A stretch of 64,000 nucleotides of DNA, from NCBI GenBank assembly GCA_030533445.1, contig CM060071.1, forward strand, positions 2,455,520 to 2,519,519, read 5' to 3'. Under the pieces are notes generated by a model. That model was not told where the DNA came from. It did no database searches and saw only the letters and a list, made by a program, of their open reading frames with translations. This stretch comes from Cyprinodon diabolis. Taxonomy: Eukaryota > Chordata > Actinopteri > Cyprinodontiformes > Cyprinodontidae. This document shows positions 13,101-23,555 of the stretch, one piece after another (within the stretch, counting starts at the first letter, position 1; each line of letters opens with the position of its first letter). The position numbers and the translations under genes were made by a program.

Positions 13101-16100
13101 CCTCTGTTAGAGCATCGAAGGTGGGTTGAGGCTGAGTCTTCCAGCATCACAATGATCCAAAGGACACAGACAGGATAACCAAGGAGCGGCTCTGGAAGAA
13201 GCATATCAATGTTCGGGCGTGGCCTAGCCAGTCTCCAGACTTAAACCCAATAGAGAATCTTTGGAGGGAGGGAGCTCTAAAATCTGTGTTTCTCAGTGAC
13301 AGCCCAGAAACCTTACTGATCTAGAGAAGATCTGTGTGGAGGAATGGGCCAAAATCCCTCCTGCAGTGTGTGCAAACCTGGTGTAAAACTACAGGAAACC
13401 TTTGACCTCCGTAATTACAAACAAAAGCTACTGAACAAAATATTGACATTGATTTTCTTAGGTGTTCAACTACTTTTTTTTTTTTTAAAGATTGTGCCTC
13501 TCACAGTGGACATGGACCTGCGACAACATTTCAGACCCATCCATGATTTCTAAGTGGAAGAAGTTGCAATATAGCAGGGTGTTCAAATACGTATTTTCCT
13601 CACTGTATAGTCTAAATATAATCTGCAGCTGACAGCCAGCTGATCTGACCAACTGGGAGATTTTTATTACATTTATACAGTGTAATGACAAATTTCCAGG
13701 TAACCTGTAATGGAGCAGAATCTTACTATTCAACATCTGTTAACTCAAGTCAGATTAAATGTGTAAACATCAAATCAGACAACAAGTTAAGAGTCAACAT
13801 GGGATCAAACCGGGTCATTCAGTCTTAGATATGGATCTAATCATGACAAAGGGATCAAGTCTGGCTCAATAAAAAAACAGTCAGCTTCTATTATCTGGAC
13901 TTCATTTAGTCTACATTGCCGTGGTGTAGTTGGAAATGGTTTAATCGATGATGGTAAATTGTATCCTCTCACATCCGCTGTGTCACCATTACATTTTATT
14001 CTTTACACAAATATGTTTAAAAGCAGAAATGGTAAAACATTGATTCCAAAGGCTTTATGATTCAGTCAGTGATGGTGGCTCAGAGGCTGGGAGTTGGGTT
14101 TACAGCACCTCCACTCCATCTGTCTCTGCTTCTGTTTGGAGAATGACTGATAGTCGTGGGAGGAGGAGGGACAGAGGGAAGCTTAAGACATGAAGGTATC
14201 GATTGGTTCTTTCCCTTCAGACTGAATGGCGAGGACTGGTCAGGGTTTTCACAGGCCTTTAGCTCTCTTTTCTAAAAAATGATGTATTGATTATGATCAG
14301 GATGGAAGGAGAGTTTCAAACAAAAGCAGGGCCAAACACCTGGAGCTCTAACTGCAGGTTTCTGCAGACAAATCATGCAACAAAATTACTGCACTCTTTA
14401 ATCGGCTGCCTGAGGACTACGAATGGAAACTAGCAATATCTCACTCTGGTACAAGACATCTCTTCTTTTGAATGTATTTTGTACGCCGTCACTGTTAAAA
14501 CAACAAACTAACTAGACTTAGACTCAACTTTCTTTATCCCTTGGAAATACTCCTTCAGGGAAATTCTGGTTCCAGTAGCTTATATATATTACAAAGAGTT
14601 AAAACAAGACGCCAAAACAGATAAAAATAAGACATACAATATAAAAAGAGTGTACATTGTACAAAAATATAAAAATATCTGGACAGTGGAGAGTTAATGA
14701 AAGAATACATAGTAGCTGACTTGGATTAATGCACCTGCACTGCAGAAATTTAACTAGAACTAATAAAATAAGTAAAACGAAAACTGCACCAAACTGTCTT
14801 GTACAGACACGTGGTAGAAGGGTGTGAGAAATTAAGCCAGATTCCTCTGGTTGAGGTACTGTTTGGGGAAAAATGGCCACCCTGATAAATACATCTAAAG
14901 ACAATAACTAAACATTGTTCATCTTAAGCCCCACAGAAGAGAGCAACTTAGAAGTCTAGTATCTTCTATAATAAAGGCAGAAGAAATGATGACAGAAGTC
15001 AACCTAAAAGCTCCTTCTGAATGTAAATAGAAAAATCCCATTGACCTCACCACCTTCTGGATATTTTATGCAACAGCAGAACATGCAATACCACCAAATA
15101 GATCAAACAGAAAATAAAGCTGAACTGCAGCTGGAACTAGATTTCCTCAGTTAGAAGCTCAGTGTTATATTGACTCTAGTTCTTCCTTTTTCCAAATGCA
15201 GTCTGGTGGGTGAATATAAAGAAAGGGGAGTAAAAACCTAAAACTTTTAACATTTAAAAACACTTAATTTATACACTTCAATCAATATAATCCATTACTG
15301 AAAGCGTCAGCTAAAAACGTTAAATGAGGATCTTGTTATATTGTAAATCTCCATCATCTAATCCAGTACATACAATCTTTGTTAAAACTGTACAACTGAA
15401 TAAAATCCTCCATATTCTGTGTGGCTCTGTGGAAGTAAAACAGGATTACCAAAGCTTGTTATTCCTCTTTAGATCATAGGAAACTACATTTTAACTGCAT
15501 ATTTGTGTTTTCATATTAATTTGTCTTTACTTTTTGTGGATCTTGTAGGTTTACATTTAAGAAGCCCTGACGTTAAACCCTCTTTCTATTTTTCCCTCTT
15601 TAAATCAAGCAGAAAAAACAGCCTTAGTCACAAGGAGAACGGCTTACAGCCTGATTCAGGCACCAGGCGAGTGAATGAATCAGAAGCACAAATCCTTTCT
15701 CAGCATCAGTGAATCTTGATTCAGTCACAGGGTGGATTAGGTAAGGCTTGGATTGAGCATCAGGTGAGTAAGTGAATCACTGGATCCCAGTCATAACCAG
15801 TGATGGGAGTAACGCCGTTACCCTGTTTTAGTAACGAGTAATCTAACTAATTACTTTGACTGTAAATATAACGCAGTTACCATTGCCGACACCCCGTTAC
15901 TGCGCGTTACTCAGGTCGCACAATTAACCTTTTTTCATGATAGGACTCGCTCGCGCCTTGTCATGAGAGAGGAGAGGATGAGAATGGCTGATGTATAGTG
16001 AGATTCCGTCTGTCAGTTGGGTAGGTGGGTGTTTCCGCTGGTGGGTGTTAACGTACAGCACACACAGAGAGATGGAGAGTGAGGAGGATCCAGCAGCAAA

Positions 16101-19100
16101 ACAGTATTTTCCACATGGAAATACCGGTGTTACGTCGAGCTGCGTTTCCCCATCAGATACGGTTTCCCCTGCATCTCCGCACAGCGCAGACGGCATGATT
16201 CACCGCGCAAGCGACAGGAAACGCACATTCTCGCTAAAGGCGCGTAACAGCCGCCCTGTGCTCGCGCCACAGGAGAACTATGGAGAGTGTAAACGATCAA
16301 ATGTTAGCCTATATGGAGAAATCGGGATGGATGGATGGATGTTGCAGTATCTATAACAACCCAAAAAAACAGGATTTCAGAATTAGACATCCCGTTATTA
16401 ATTTCATACATTCACCAGATCTGAACGCCCTGTTAAAAAACTTCACACCCATAAGTAGAAGTAATGCAGCCTGATGATATTTACACCGCATCAGATGCCG
16501 TTCCCCCCATGTTAAGCAGGGGGAACGCTATCTGACGGTGTTTATAGGCCCCCCTGATGTCATTTACGTTGAGTTGCAATAAATGCTAAACTCTCTGCAG
16601 GTTCTTGTCTTTGTCGTCCGCTCTATTCAGCTGGCTTTGGAAACACACGGCGAGAAGGTGGGGGCTGGGTGGTGCCCAACACTGGTCATGAATGAATGAA
16701 TAAATGAATCAGTGCCATTTCCTTTCCAAGTACTACAGAGGGAATCACTTCTCTGTGTCCAGTAGGCTAGCTAGAAAAATGGTCTAGCTGTTAGTTCAAG
16801 CTAACCTGCCTGAACACCTAAGTGGTAACTCAGCCATTTGATTCTGGTGACTGATGCAAAGAGGCATCTTAAAGGTGTAGAACACCAGACCTCAAAGTTG
16901 GGAACTGAAGACCCCTCTAGAGGAACAGAGCTTCTCAATGGTGCAACATAAGAATTAGAGGTAGCACCAGTGCAATTACCTGTTCAGGGAAGAGGGAAGT
17001 GAAATCTGCACTTTTAGTGTCAGGTATCCCCTAAAAACCCCAAACTGTACTATATTTTCCTATGTTTTTTTCAAAGCATGTGTTTGCCAGATTCCTAGGG
17101 AGGGACAAAATCAATAAATAAATATAACACGAAATACATCAGTTTAAATTTATTGTGAAATGAATAAATATACCATTAAATAATAAGATGCAAAATAAAA
17201 TAAATACAGGTGCTGGTCATAAAATTAGAATATCATGAAAAAGTAGATTGATTTCAGTAATTCCATTTAAAAAGTGAAACTTGTATATTATATTCATACA
17301 TTACATACAAACTCATATATTTCAGATGTTTATTTTGTTTAATTTTGATGATTACAAATGACAACAAATGAAAATCTCAAATTCATCATATCAGAAAATT
17401 AGAATATTGTGAAAAGGTTCAAAATTGATGGCCCCTGGTGCCACACTCTAATCAGCTTATTAACTCAAACCACCTGCAAAAGCCTTTAAATGGTCTTTCA
17501 GTCTAGTTCTATAGGCTACACAATCATGGGGAAGACTGCTGACTTGACAGTTGTCCAAAAGACGACCATCGACACCTTGCACAAGGAGGGCAAGACACAA
17601 AAGGTCATCGCTAAAGAGGCTGGCTGTTCACAGAGCTCAGTGTCCAAGCACATTAATAGAGAGGCGAAGGGAAGGAAAAGATGTGGTCGAAAAAAGTGTA
17701 CAAGCAAGAGAGATAACCGCACCCTGGAGAGGATTGTGAAACAAAACCCATTCAAAAATGTGGGGGAGATTCACAAAGAGTGGACTGCAGCTGGAGTGAG
17801 TGCTTCAAGAACCACCACACACAGACGTATGAAAGACATGGGTTTCTGCTGTCGCATTCCTTGTGTCAAGCCACTCTTGAACCACAGACAGCGTCAGAAG
17901 CGTCTTGCCTGGGCTAAAGAGAAACAGGACTGGACTGCTGGTGAGTGGTCCAAAGTCATGTTCTCTGATGAAAGTAAATTTTGCATTTCCTTTGGAAATC
18001 AAGGTCCCAGAGTCTGGAGGAAAAGAAGAGAGGCACTTCATCCACGTTGCTTGAAGTCCAGTGTAAAGTTTCCACAGTCAGTGATGGTTTGGGGTGCCAT
18101 GTCATCTGCTGGTGTTGGTCCATTGTGTTTTCTGAGGTCCAGGGTCAACGCAGCCACATACCAGGAAGTTTTAGAGCACTTCATGCTTCCTGCAGCTGAC
18201 CAACTTTTTGGAGATGCAGATTTCATTTTCCAACAGGACTTGGCACCTGCACACAGTGCCAAAGCTACCAGTACCTGGTTGAAGGACCATGGTATCCCTG
18301 TTCTTAATTGGCCAGCAAACTCTCCTGACCTTAACCCCATAGAAAATCTATGGGGTATTGTGAAGAAGAAGATGCAATACACCAGACCCAACAATTCAGA
18401 AGAGCTAAAAGCCACTATTAGAGCAACCTGGGCTATCATAACACCTGAGCAGTGCCACAGACTGATCGACTCCATGCCACGCCGCATTGCTGCAGTAATA
18501 CAGGCCAAAGGAGGCCCAACTAAATACTGAGTGCTGTACATGCTCATACTTTTCATGTTCATACTTTTCAGTTGGCCAACATTTCTATAAATCCTTTGTT
18601 TTTATTGGTCTTCAGTAATATTCTAATTTTCTGATATGATGAATTTGAGATTTTCATTTGTTGTCATTTGTAATCATCAAAATTAAACAAAATAAACATC
18701 TGAAATATATGAGTTTGTATGTAATGTATGAATATAATATACAAGTTTCACTTTTTAAATGGAATTACTGAAATCAATCTACTTTTTCATGATATTCTAA
18801 TTTTATGACCAGCACCTGTAAATACAGCATTTATTTATAGTACATCTTTAAATAATTATATGTACCCTTAAATTAAGAATCAAACATAGTAAAAACTAAA
18901 ATGTGAGTAAAACTAATAATAGTTTTTGTACTGAAGATGAAAATTAAGTCTAAATCTAAGATGGCTGTCAAAAACATCACTGTTCTGCAGAGTAGATTTA
19001 AGCCAGAAGTCCTGAGAGGTTTGGATGGTTGATCGAATCACAACCAGTCTGTCATGTATTCTAGAGCGAAGCCAATCTGTGATCTATAGGGTCACAGAAA

Positions 19101-19957
19101 TATTCTAGTCTATTTTCTGATATACTGGGAGCCAGTAAATGGACTTTAGAACGTCAAATCTCAGTTCAGAGCAGTTGATCCAAGTCAAATGGAGGGAAAT
19201 CTGACCATGGTGGGGAAGAGGACATGTTATGCATGAGTTTAAACATATTCAATTTTCAGAAATAAATTTGTTTTATTCTCATTGTCATTTTAATTGTAGT
19301 ATATTATTTTATTATGTTCTTAATTACAAAATGTTTAAAAACTACAAAGAACTGCTAAACAGTCATCTAAATGCTCACAAGATGAATTGTATTCAGTAAA
19401 ATCTGAACTACTCCATTAACAGCGATGGGGCCCCAGCAGCTGAACCCGATCAGAACTTTAACAAACATCCCAAACACTAACATGGGAAGGATGAGCGCTC
19501 GCGTGCAAAGTAGAACTCCATCATTGTTTTCAGAGTCAAACTGAAACTATCTCTAACTGATGATGTGGAGGGATGAGTAAGTGAATGACTTCTTTCTTAG
19601 AGGAGGGCCCACACCAGGGGCCAAAACGCTCTGAATACATGTCACGTTTTTTCTCTTGCCGCTGAGTTTCTGCAGAAATGTCAGGAACTTTAGACCTGCG
19701 CTCCTGACTTAATGTGGAAATATTTCTGACAGTACAGAGTTTACATCCTAGAGCAGGCTTTGCTGTTTCACGGAAGATCTATTTCTGTTCCAAGAAAACA
19801 CACGAGGAACCAAGACAGCTCAGGTGAGCGCGTGGCGCCTAATCTGGACTGACGTGTTCAGGTCCGCTCCGGGTAAAGAGGAGAGAAAAACGGATTTCTA
19901 CACAGTTCTGAACAAAAACTCAAAGTTTCAGCTTACCTCAGAGTGCACCAGCCCCAT
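4163..19957 (-). CDS. ankrd22: Ankyrin repeat domain-containing protein 22, complete
   Basis: Six exons on the minus strand join into 191 codons plus stop, the same length as human ANKRD22. Exons: 19957-19937 (MGLVHSE, donor GTAAGC), 12052-11861, 11790-11683, 7256-7179, 7083-6985 and 4240-4163 (ending MLRKEN). Each has AG/GT borders and each length is a multiple of three, so all introns are phase 0. Residues 8-71 carry the first ankyrin unit ([20 protein letters not shown]). Residues about 87-107 form a strongly hydrophobic segment ([19 protein letters not shown]) as in the mammalian protein, so membrane association is likely. Residues about 134-191 hold two more ankyrin units ([12 protein letters not shown] and [11 protein letters not shown]). 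The start is chosen because MGLVHSE followed at once by a good donor matches the MGILYSE start of the human protein. Intron 1 (7.9 kb) holds a young Tc1 element; several relic elements lie in this and other introns. Its molecular role is poorly known. Confidence 0.93.
5240..5345. repeat. Fragment of the GAAGACGTTTCGC-type interspersed repeat
   Basis: The stretch with TTGAATTGAAAAAGCTTCC and GCGAAACGTCTTCAAACTTGG is a single-arm relative of the perfect foldback at 44939-45085. Further relatives lie near 22115 and 59725. It lies in ankrd22 intron 5 (4241-6984), which otherwise shows no gene. Confidence 0.6.
6135..6355 (+). mobile_element. tRNA-derived SINE
   Basis: A Pol III B-box-like sequence (GAGTTCGAAACCC) sits about 60 bases into the unit. 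It is followed by a body with ATGGCAGCCCACTGCTACCC and GGGGATGGGTTAAATGTA and an AT-rich tail with AATAAAG. The body matches the SINE at about 8805-9005 and, in reverse, the fragment at about 52983. It lies in ankrd22 intron 5. It is a retroposon and not a functional tRNA gene. Confidence 0.75.
7613..8184. mobile_element. Degenerate MITE-like element
   Basis: The left end reads TAGCGCTGAACGATTT and the right end contains AAATCGTTCAATC, giving an imperfect inverted pair around an A/T-rich core. This resembles fish hAT-type MITEs with TAGGGCTGAACGATT ends. No clear target duplication was found, so the borders are approximate. It lies in ankrd22 intron 3. Confidence 0.35.
8805..9005 (+). mobile_element. 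tRNA-derived SINE
   Basis: The head has GTTAGAGCAGTGCTC and a B-box-like CGGTTCAATCCCC. The body (AATGGCAGCCCCCTGCTCC, GGGGATGGGTTAAATGTAGA) matches the SINE at 6135-6355. It ends with an AATAAAGGG and simple TTACATTACATTA tail. It lies in ankrd22 intron 3. Confidence 0.78.
9006..11682. other. ankrd22 intron 3, remaining part
   Basis: This AT-rich intron sequence contains no supported exon, RNA gene or clear mobile element. A short polypurine run near 10860-10900 is the only compositional feature. Confidence 0.5.
12136..13607 (+). mobile_element. Decayed Tc1-like transposon (different family from the 1612-bp pair)
   Basis: The left end (CACTGAGGAAAAG...TTGAACACCC...CACTTAGAAATCATGGA) is mirrored at the right end (TCCATGATTTCTAAGTGG...GGGTGTTCAAATACG...TTTTCCTCACTG), as in Tc1-like elements with long inverted repeats. 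The interior keeps transposase fragments: a helix-turn-helix remnant near 12500-12640 (KTKLSNSI... region with [13 protein letters not shown] in frame pieces), a [14 protein letters not shown] piece near 12880, and [11 protein letters not shown] near 13235. It is broken by stops, frameshifts and deletions. It begins about 83 bp from the acceptor of ankrd22 exon 2 and lies antisense to ankrd22. Confidence 0.88.
13608..15797. other. ankrd22 intron 1, segment without recognised features
   Basis: I see no exon, RNA gene or bounded mobile element here. Long reading frames are absent, and the sequence is ordinary AT-rich intron. Confidence 0.5.
15798..16684. mobile_element. Non-autonomous hAT-like element, CpG-rich
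   Basis: The ends read CAGTGATGGGAGTAACG and, in reverse, CAGTGTTGGGCACCACCC. Flanks GTCATAAC (15790-15797) and GTCATGAA (16685-16692) agree at 6 of 8 bases, as expected for an aged 8-bp hAT duplication. The interior is richer in CpG than its surroundings and holds a 121-codon open frame (15991-16356) that I cannot assign to a known transposase. It lies in ankrd22 intron 1. Confidence 0.65.
17207..17408 (+). repeat. Left terminal inverted repeat of Tc1 copy 1
   Basis: These 202 bases, ending AGAATATT, match the reverse complement of 18617-18818 as far as read by eye. Such long repeats usually contain inner and outer transposase binding sites; those sites are not resolved here. Confidence 0.93.
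17526..18530 (+). CDS. Tc1-like DD34E transposase, copy 1 (intact)
   Basis: It encodes a 334-aa cut-and-paste transposase, the normal length for Tc1-like proteins. ATG at 17526 ([10 protein letters not shown]) is preferred over an upstream in-frame ATG at 17490 because it begins the conserved helix-turn-helix region. Residues about 7-44 form the first DNA-binding helix-turn-helix ([18 protein letters not shown]). A basic GRKRCGRKK stretch at about 49-57 looks like the GRPR/nuclear-localisation area. The catalytic triad is D148 (MFSDESKF), D238 ([10 protein letters not shown]) and E273 ([12 protein letters not shown]), with 34 residues between the last two. No stop or frameshift is present. 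It may still make active protein. Activity is inferred and not shown. Confidence 0.95.
   Translation: MGKTADLTVVQKTTIDTLHKEGKTQKVIAKEAGCSQSSVSKHINREAKGRKRCGRKKCTSKRDNRTLERIVKQNPFKNVGEIHKEWTAAGVSASRTTTHRRMKDMGFCCRIPCVKPLLNHRQRQKRLAWAKEKQDWTAGEWSKVMFSDESKFCISFGNQGPRVWRKRREALHPRCLKSSVKFPQSVMVWGAMSSAGVGPLCFLRSRVNAATYQEVLEHFMLPAADQLFGDADFIFQQDLAPAHSAKATSTWLKDHGIPVLNWPANSPDLNPIENLWGIVKKKMQYTRPNNSEELKATIRATWAIITPEQCHRLIDSMPRRIAAVIQAKGGPTKY
18617..18818 (-). repeat. Right terminal inverted repeat of Tc1 copy 1
   Basis: This is the inverted partner of 17207-17408. It begins AATATTCTAATTTTCTGA and ends at the TA target duplication. Confidence 0.93.
18821..19936. other. ankrd22 intron 1, promoter-proximal part
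   Basis: This is unremarkable AT-rich sequence with no exon, RNA or bounded mobile element that I can support. Confidence 0.45.
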
Positions 19958-20080
19958 GATAGCAGAAACACACCTGGCCAATGCATCCACGCCCCGACAC
20001 GTAAGCGCCAGCACGTCCGGTGCTGCCTTTCAAAGTAAAACTCCAAGAGGCGAAACGCTTTCCTGCCTAAACTGAACCTT
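19958..20080 (-). promoter_or_regulatory. ankrd22: Likely 5' UTR / promoter-proximal region of ankrd22
   Basis: This is the sequence immediately upstream (on the minus strand) of the ankrd22 start codon. It has more CpG than its surroundings (ACACGTAAGCGCCAGCACGTCCGG). No TATA box is evident. The transcription start is not defined, so this is placed by position only. Confidence 0.35.
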
Positions 20081-20284
20081 TCAACCTTTGCCATGACCTG
20101 GATGACTGAACATATTCACAGATATGTTGCGATTAAACGTTTTAACCAGAAACTACAAAAAGATTCAGACACAGCGTGGGTTGGTACAGAAATTTATAAG
20201 ACTACAGTTTCAGGTGTGATTCAGGTGACGACCTCTATTTTGTAGGTGGGTTTGTCCTACTTCCTGTCACTTATATCTGCTGAA

Positions 20285-20421
<137 letters not shown>

Positions 20422-20425
20422 TTGT

Positions 20426-20999
20426 CAGGGGCGGATTTTCAGAAACTTGGGGCCCTAGGCAAAGACCGACAGGGGGCCTTTGAATTGAGAAGACAACACA
20501 TAAAACAGCCCTATTATACTGGTACAGAAATTCTAATAAAATAGACATCCATTATTCGTTCTAGGTTTTGTCCCTCTCTTCTTGTTCCTTTTCTTATAAT
20601 AATAACAATGAATACATTTGACTTCAAATCTCAAAGTGCTACAAAGTGCTACATTTAAAAAAGGGAAAATTAAAACAAGTTTAAAAGACCATAACATTAA
20701 AAACAGAGTAAAAAAGACAATCATTAAAATCAATACATTGAAATGCATACATACTTTTCTTGTCGTTTTCCTCTCTATGTTTTGTACTCAGCTGACTTTT
20801 CATGCTGTTTCAAAAGGAATTAAAGATTTCGACACACTAAATATTATAAGCGTTATGGAAAAAAATAAAAAAAATAATAATTTGCACAAATAAGGAATAG
20901 TTGAATTAAGCATACCTGTTAAAAGAGTTTTATGGGCCCCTCGGGAACTTGGGGCCCTAAGCAACTGCCTAGTATTGCATAATGGTAAATTCCTCCCTG
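20426..20999. mobile_element. hAT-type MITE with GGGGCCCTAGGCA ends
   Basis: The left end CAGGGGCGGATTTTCAG and inverted right end CAGGGAGGAATTTACC both lead into an AACTTGGGGCCCTA block. Flanking octamers AGATTTGT (20418-20425) and AGTGTTGT (21000-21007) agree at 6 of 8, as for an old hAT target duplication. The 574-bp element has no intact transposase. It abuts the GATA microsatellite. Confidence 0.68.
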
Positions 21000-21099
21000 A
21001 GTGTTGTACATATATTTTGTTCACTGGTTAGACAGAAGTGGAGCTTTTTTGTAAGGTGTTCCTCCCGTTACAATTGGAGTAGCACTGTAATTCATTCAA

Positions 21100-21545
21100 G
21101 GAACCACAGTAAAATATTGTGATGGTCTGTGGCTGTTTGCTGCATCAGAAGCTGGATGGTTGTGATAAACGGAACCATGAATTCTGCTGTTTGCCAAACA
21201 TTCTTGGAGGAAAACATTCAACCAACTTGATCAGAATCTGAAACGAGCTTGAGTTCTGCAGCAGGAAAATGATCCAAGACACACAAGAAAGTCCATCTCT
21301 GAATGGTTGAAGAAAAACAAAATGATGACTTTGAAACCTGAATCTTAATGAGATGCTGTGGTGTGTCCTTAAGAAGGCTGTCCATGGTCTGAATTATAAC
21401 AAGTCTGCAGAAATGAATGGTCCAAAGTTCCTCCAAAGTGCTGCAAATGACTCATTGCAAGTTATTGCAAATATGTAATGTCAGTTGTTGCTGCTAAAGG
21501 GTTGCACAACCTGTTATTGGGTGTTACAGTCAGAAAGTGCTGGAA
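21100..21545 (+). mobile_element. Relic of a Tc1-like transposon
   Basis: A stretch reading GTGATGGTCTGTGGCTG (VMVWGCF-type motif) is followed by GGAAAATGATCCAAGACACAC and ATGAGATGCTGTGGTGTG. These match the order of the conserved second and third catalytic blocks of Tc1-like transposases. It has many frameshifts and no clear ends. It belongs to neither of the other two Tc1-like families in the window. Confidence 0.65.
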
Positions 21546-22109
21546 GCTACTTGTACAGACCTGGGAAGTGGGCTTAGCCAAAGAAAGGTCCAGAGCTGAT
21601 TTTAGCCACAGTCATCCCCTGCACACACACTGTAAAAAAAAAGCTAAACCCCTCTCCTGTGGTGCTTCAACTTCTATTACTGTCAGACCCTAACTGTCCA
21701 GCAGGGGGAGCCACACATTACTGGTTTTAATAGCTGTTTACACCACTGTTAAATTTCTAGTTATGCTCAACAGGGTTAACATGAAAATATTCACTCAGTT
21801 TTCGCATAGAAAATAAAATCAGCATAGACATAGGGAAATGTGGAAGATGCTTTAGCCTTTCAACAGTTATGCAAAGTTATGCAAAGGGAACCAGTTTCTG
21901 ATCTACTAGGTCGGCCGTATATTTGCATTAAGCCTTTAGAGTGGCTTCAGGTGATGTGCTGTGAATTTGCTCCGTATTATTGAAGGGAATCATTCAACTA
22001 TCCAACTGCAAATGGAATAAAACAGATCCAGGAGTTTGGTTGCTTATGCTGAGCCGTCTGATTAAATCACTAAATCTGGTATTTACTCACTAAAAAAGTT
22101 AAAAATGTT
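21546..22109. other. Intergenic sequence without recognised features
   Basis: It lies between the ankrd22 5' end and the stambpl1 promoter. No exon, RNA gene or bounded repeat was recognised. Confidence 0.4.
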
Positions 22110-22230
22110 AAAGAACAAACCACTGGACTTTGTTTTCAAAGCTTGAAGACATTTCACTTCCCATCCAGGAAGCTTTTTCAATTCAAAATGTCTGGATTAG
22201 CGTTTAGTTCCAGGCTTTATAGTATGGCCC
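22110..22230. repeat. Fragment of the GAAGACGTTTCGC-type interspersed repeat
   Basis: CACTGGACTTTG...GCTTGAAGACATTTCAC and CCAGGAAGCTTTTTCAATTC match one arm of the foldback at 44939-45085. The sequence after it (CTTTATAGTATGGCCC) resembles that after the 59725 copy. Confidence 0.6.
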
Positions 22231-22511
22231 AACAAAGCCTTGTTATGGCTTAGAAAACATGCAAATTGTACAGGAAGAATAGCTCCACCCCTTAGTAATG
22301 GGGAGCTGTTGAGATCTTTGTTAGCCAGCAATACCCAATACTGGTCTATGCGTCTGAAAAGAGGAGGGGTTAGGGTCATTGTTGGCCTGGGTGACCAGCA
22401 TTGGTATTTATTTTCATTCGGTTAAATTGCAGGTTTTTATCTGAGACCACAGGCACATGTTTAAGCTTCAGTCAGATTTAAACCAGACATGTTTCTTTCT
22501 CTTTTTTTTTT

Positions 22512-22682
22512 TACGGCACTGGTGGCTCGTTTTTATGGCCAGTAGGCTGACAGGAAAGGGGGCATGAGAGAAGGGGAGAGACATGTAGGAAAGGACCACA
22601 GGCCAGATTCAAACCCGGGTCACCGCGTTGAGGACTAAGGCCTCCATACATGTGTCGTGAGCGCTAACCACTGCGCCACCAA
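22512..22682 (-). mobile_element. tRNA-derived SINE, reverse orientation
   Basis: Read on the minus strand it starts GGTGGCGCAGTGGTTAGCGC (A-box region), has the B-box-like GGGTTTGAATCTGG, and continues GTGGTCCTTTCCTACATG. The tail unit (ACGAGCCACCAGTG) matches the plus-strand copy near 42945-43090. It is a SINE family distinct from that at 6135 and 8805. Confidence 0.82.
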
Positions 22683-23356
22683 AAACATGTTTCTTTACTG
22701 ATTTCATTCTTTTGTCAGCAATTCAGCTCCACAGAAACGACTGGTTCAGTCCAGCTTTGGGAGCCCCAGTAAATACCTTTAACATGACTTTCATTATTTT
22801 CTGGCTTTGCTCTGGCAGAATGACTTTATTGGTTGTCAGTAGAAAGTACTGCAGTCTATGACCTTCGGAATATGAGCATGTCCTTCATTTCCATTATGTT
22901 TTTAAGCCAGAACCACTGATGCAGACTGTGCTGTATGGGGTTGATATGGTGATGATTCTTCGTTTGCTCCTTAGGCACTTTCATCATGCCTACCTTAACA
23001 GCTTCCCCACTTTAACATATCATCCTCCTCTATTTTCTACTTACTGTGAACAGAAATGTTTATCTGTTCAAAAAGGGTCACTTTCCACTTGGTGTGTTAT
23101 TTTATTTTAGCTGATATATTTGTATTGTTTACATATGAAAACAGCCTTTATGAATTTTTCTAAACAGATTCTGCTGTTTTGGATAGTTCACATGTTGCTC
23201 TTTTTTGTTTAGATTTTCCCCATTTAGGGCTCAACCAGCTTCCTCCAGAAATGTGAAAATATGACTTTTGGTTTAATTTACTTTCCTACAGGTACACAAA
23301 TGTATTGTTATAGTTTTTTTTATGTCTGTCTCTGTATTGTTCTGTGATGGACTGAC

Positions 23357-23555
23357 CTGTTTAAGGTGTGTCTTTAAAGTTGAGAGTCTGTATGTGTTCT
23401 GAAAAAATGAAGCATTCCTTCTGTTCTGATAAAGACTAAACATGGGTATTGAAAACTGAAAATATTTTAAAATAATAAAAAAAAGGTACAACCTTTTTCA
23501 GAAACAGGCAGCTTTTGACATAATGAAAATAAAATGTCTGTGTGTTTTTAGATAA
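23357..23555 (+). repeat. Direct repeat arm A flanking a LINE fragment
   Basis: This segment aligns with 24344-24535 along about 190 bases with scattered substitutions and small gaps. Shared runs include CTGTTTAAGGTGTGT, TTCTGATAAAGACTAAACAT and AATGAAAATAAAATGTCTG. The LINE fragment lies exactly between the two arms. Confidence 0.75.

Larger units (their letters stand above)
17207..18818 (+). mobile_element. Full-length Tc1-like transposon, copy 1
   Basis: This 1612-bp element starts CAGGTGCTGGTCAT and ends ATGACCAGCACCTG, with TA on both sides (17205-17206 and 18819-18820). The 202-bp terminal inverted repeats are 17207-17408 and 18617-18818. The transposase frame is unbroken. Copy 2 at 30616-32227 has exactly the same length and is almost identical. 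The element sits in ankrd22 intron 1, antisense to the gene. The near-identity of the copies suggests recent movement. Confidence 0.97.

Noticed and set aside
18038..18562. 174-codon open frame antisense to the Tc1 transposase (and its twin at 30872-31396)
   Set aside because: It is a shadow of the intact transposase frame on the other strand. Both copies keep it only because the elements are near-identical.
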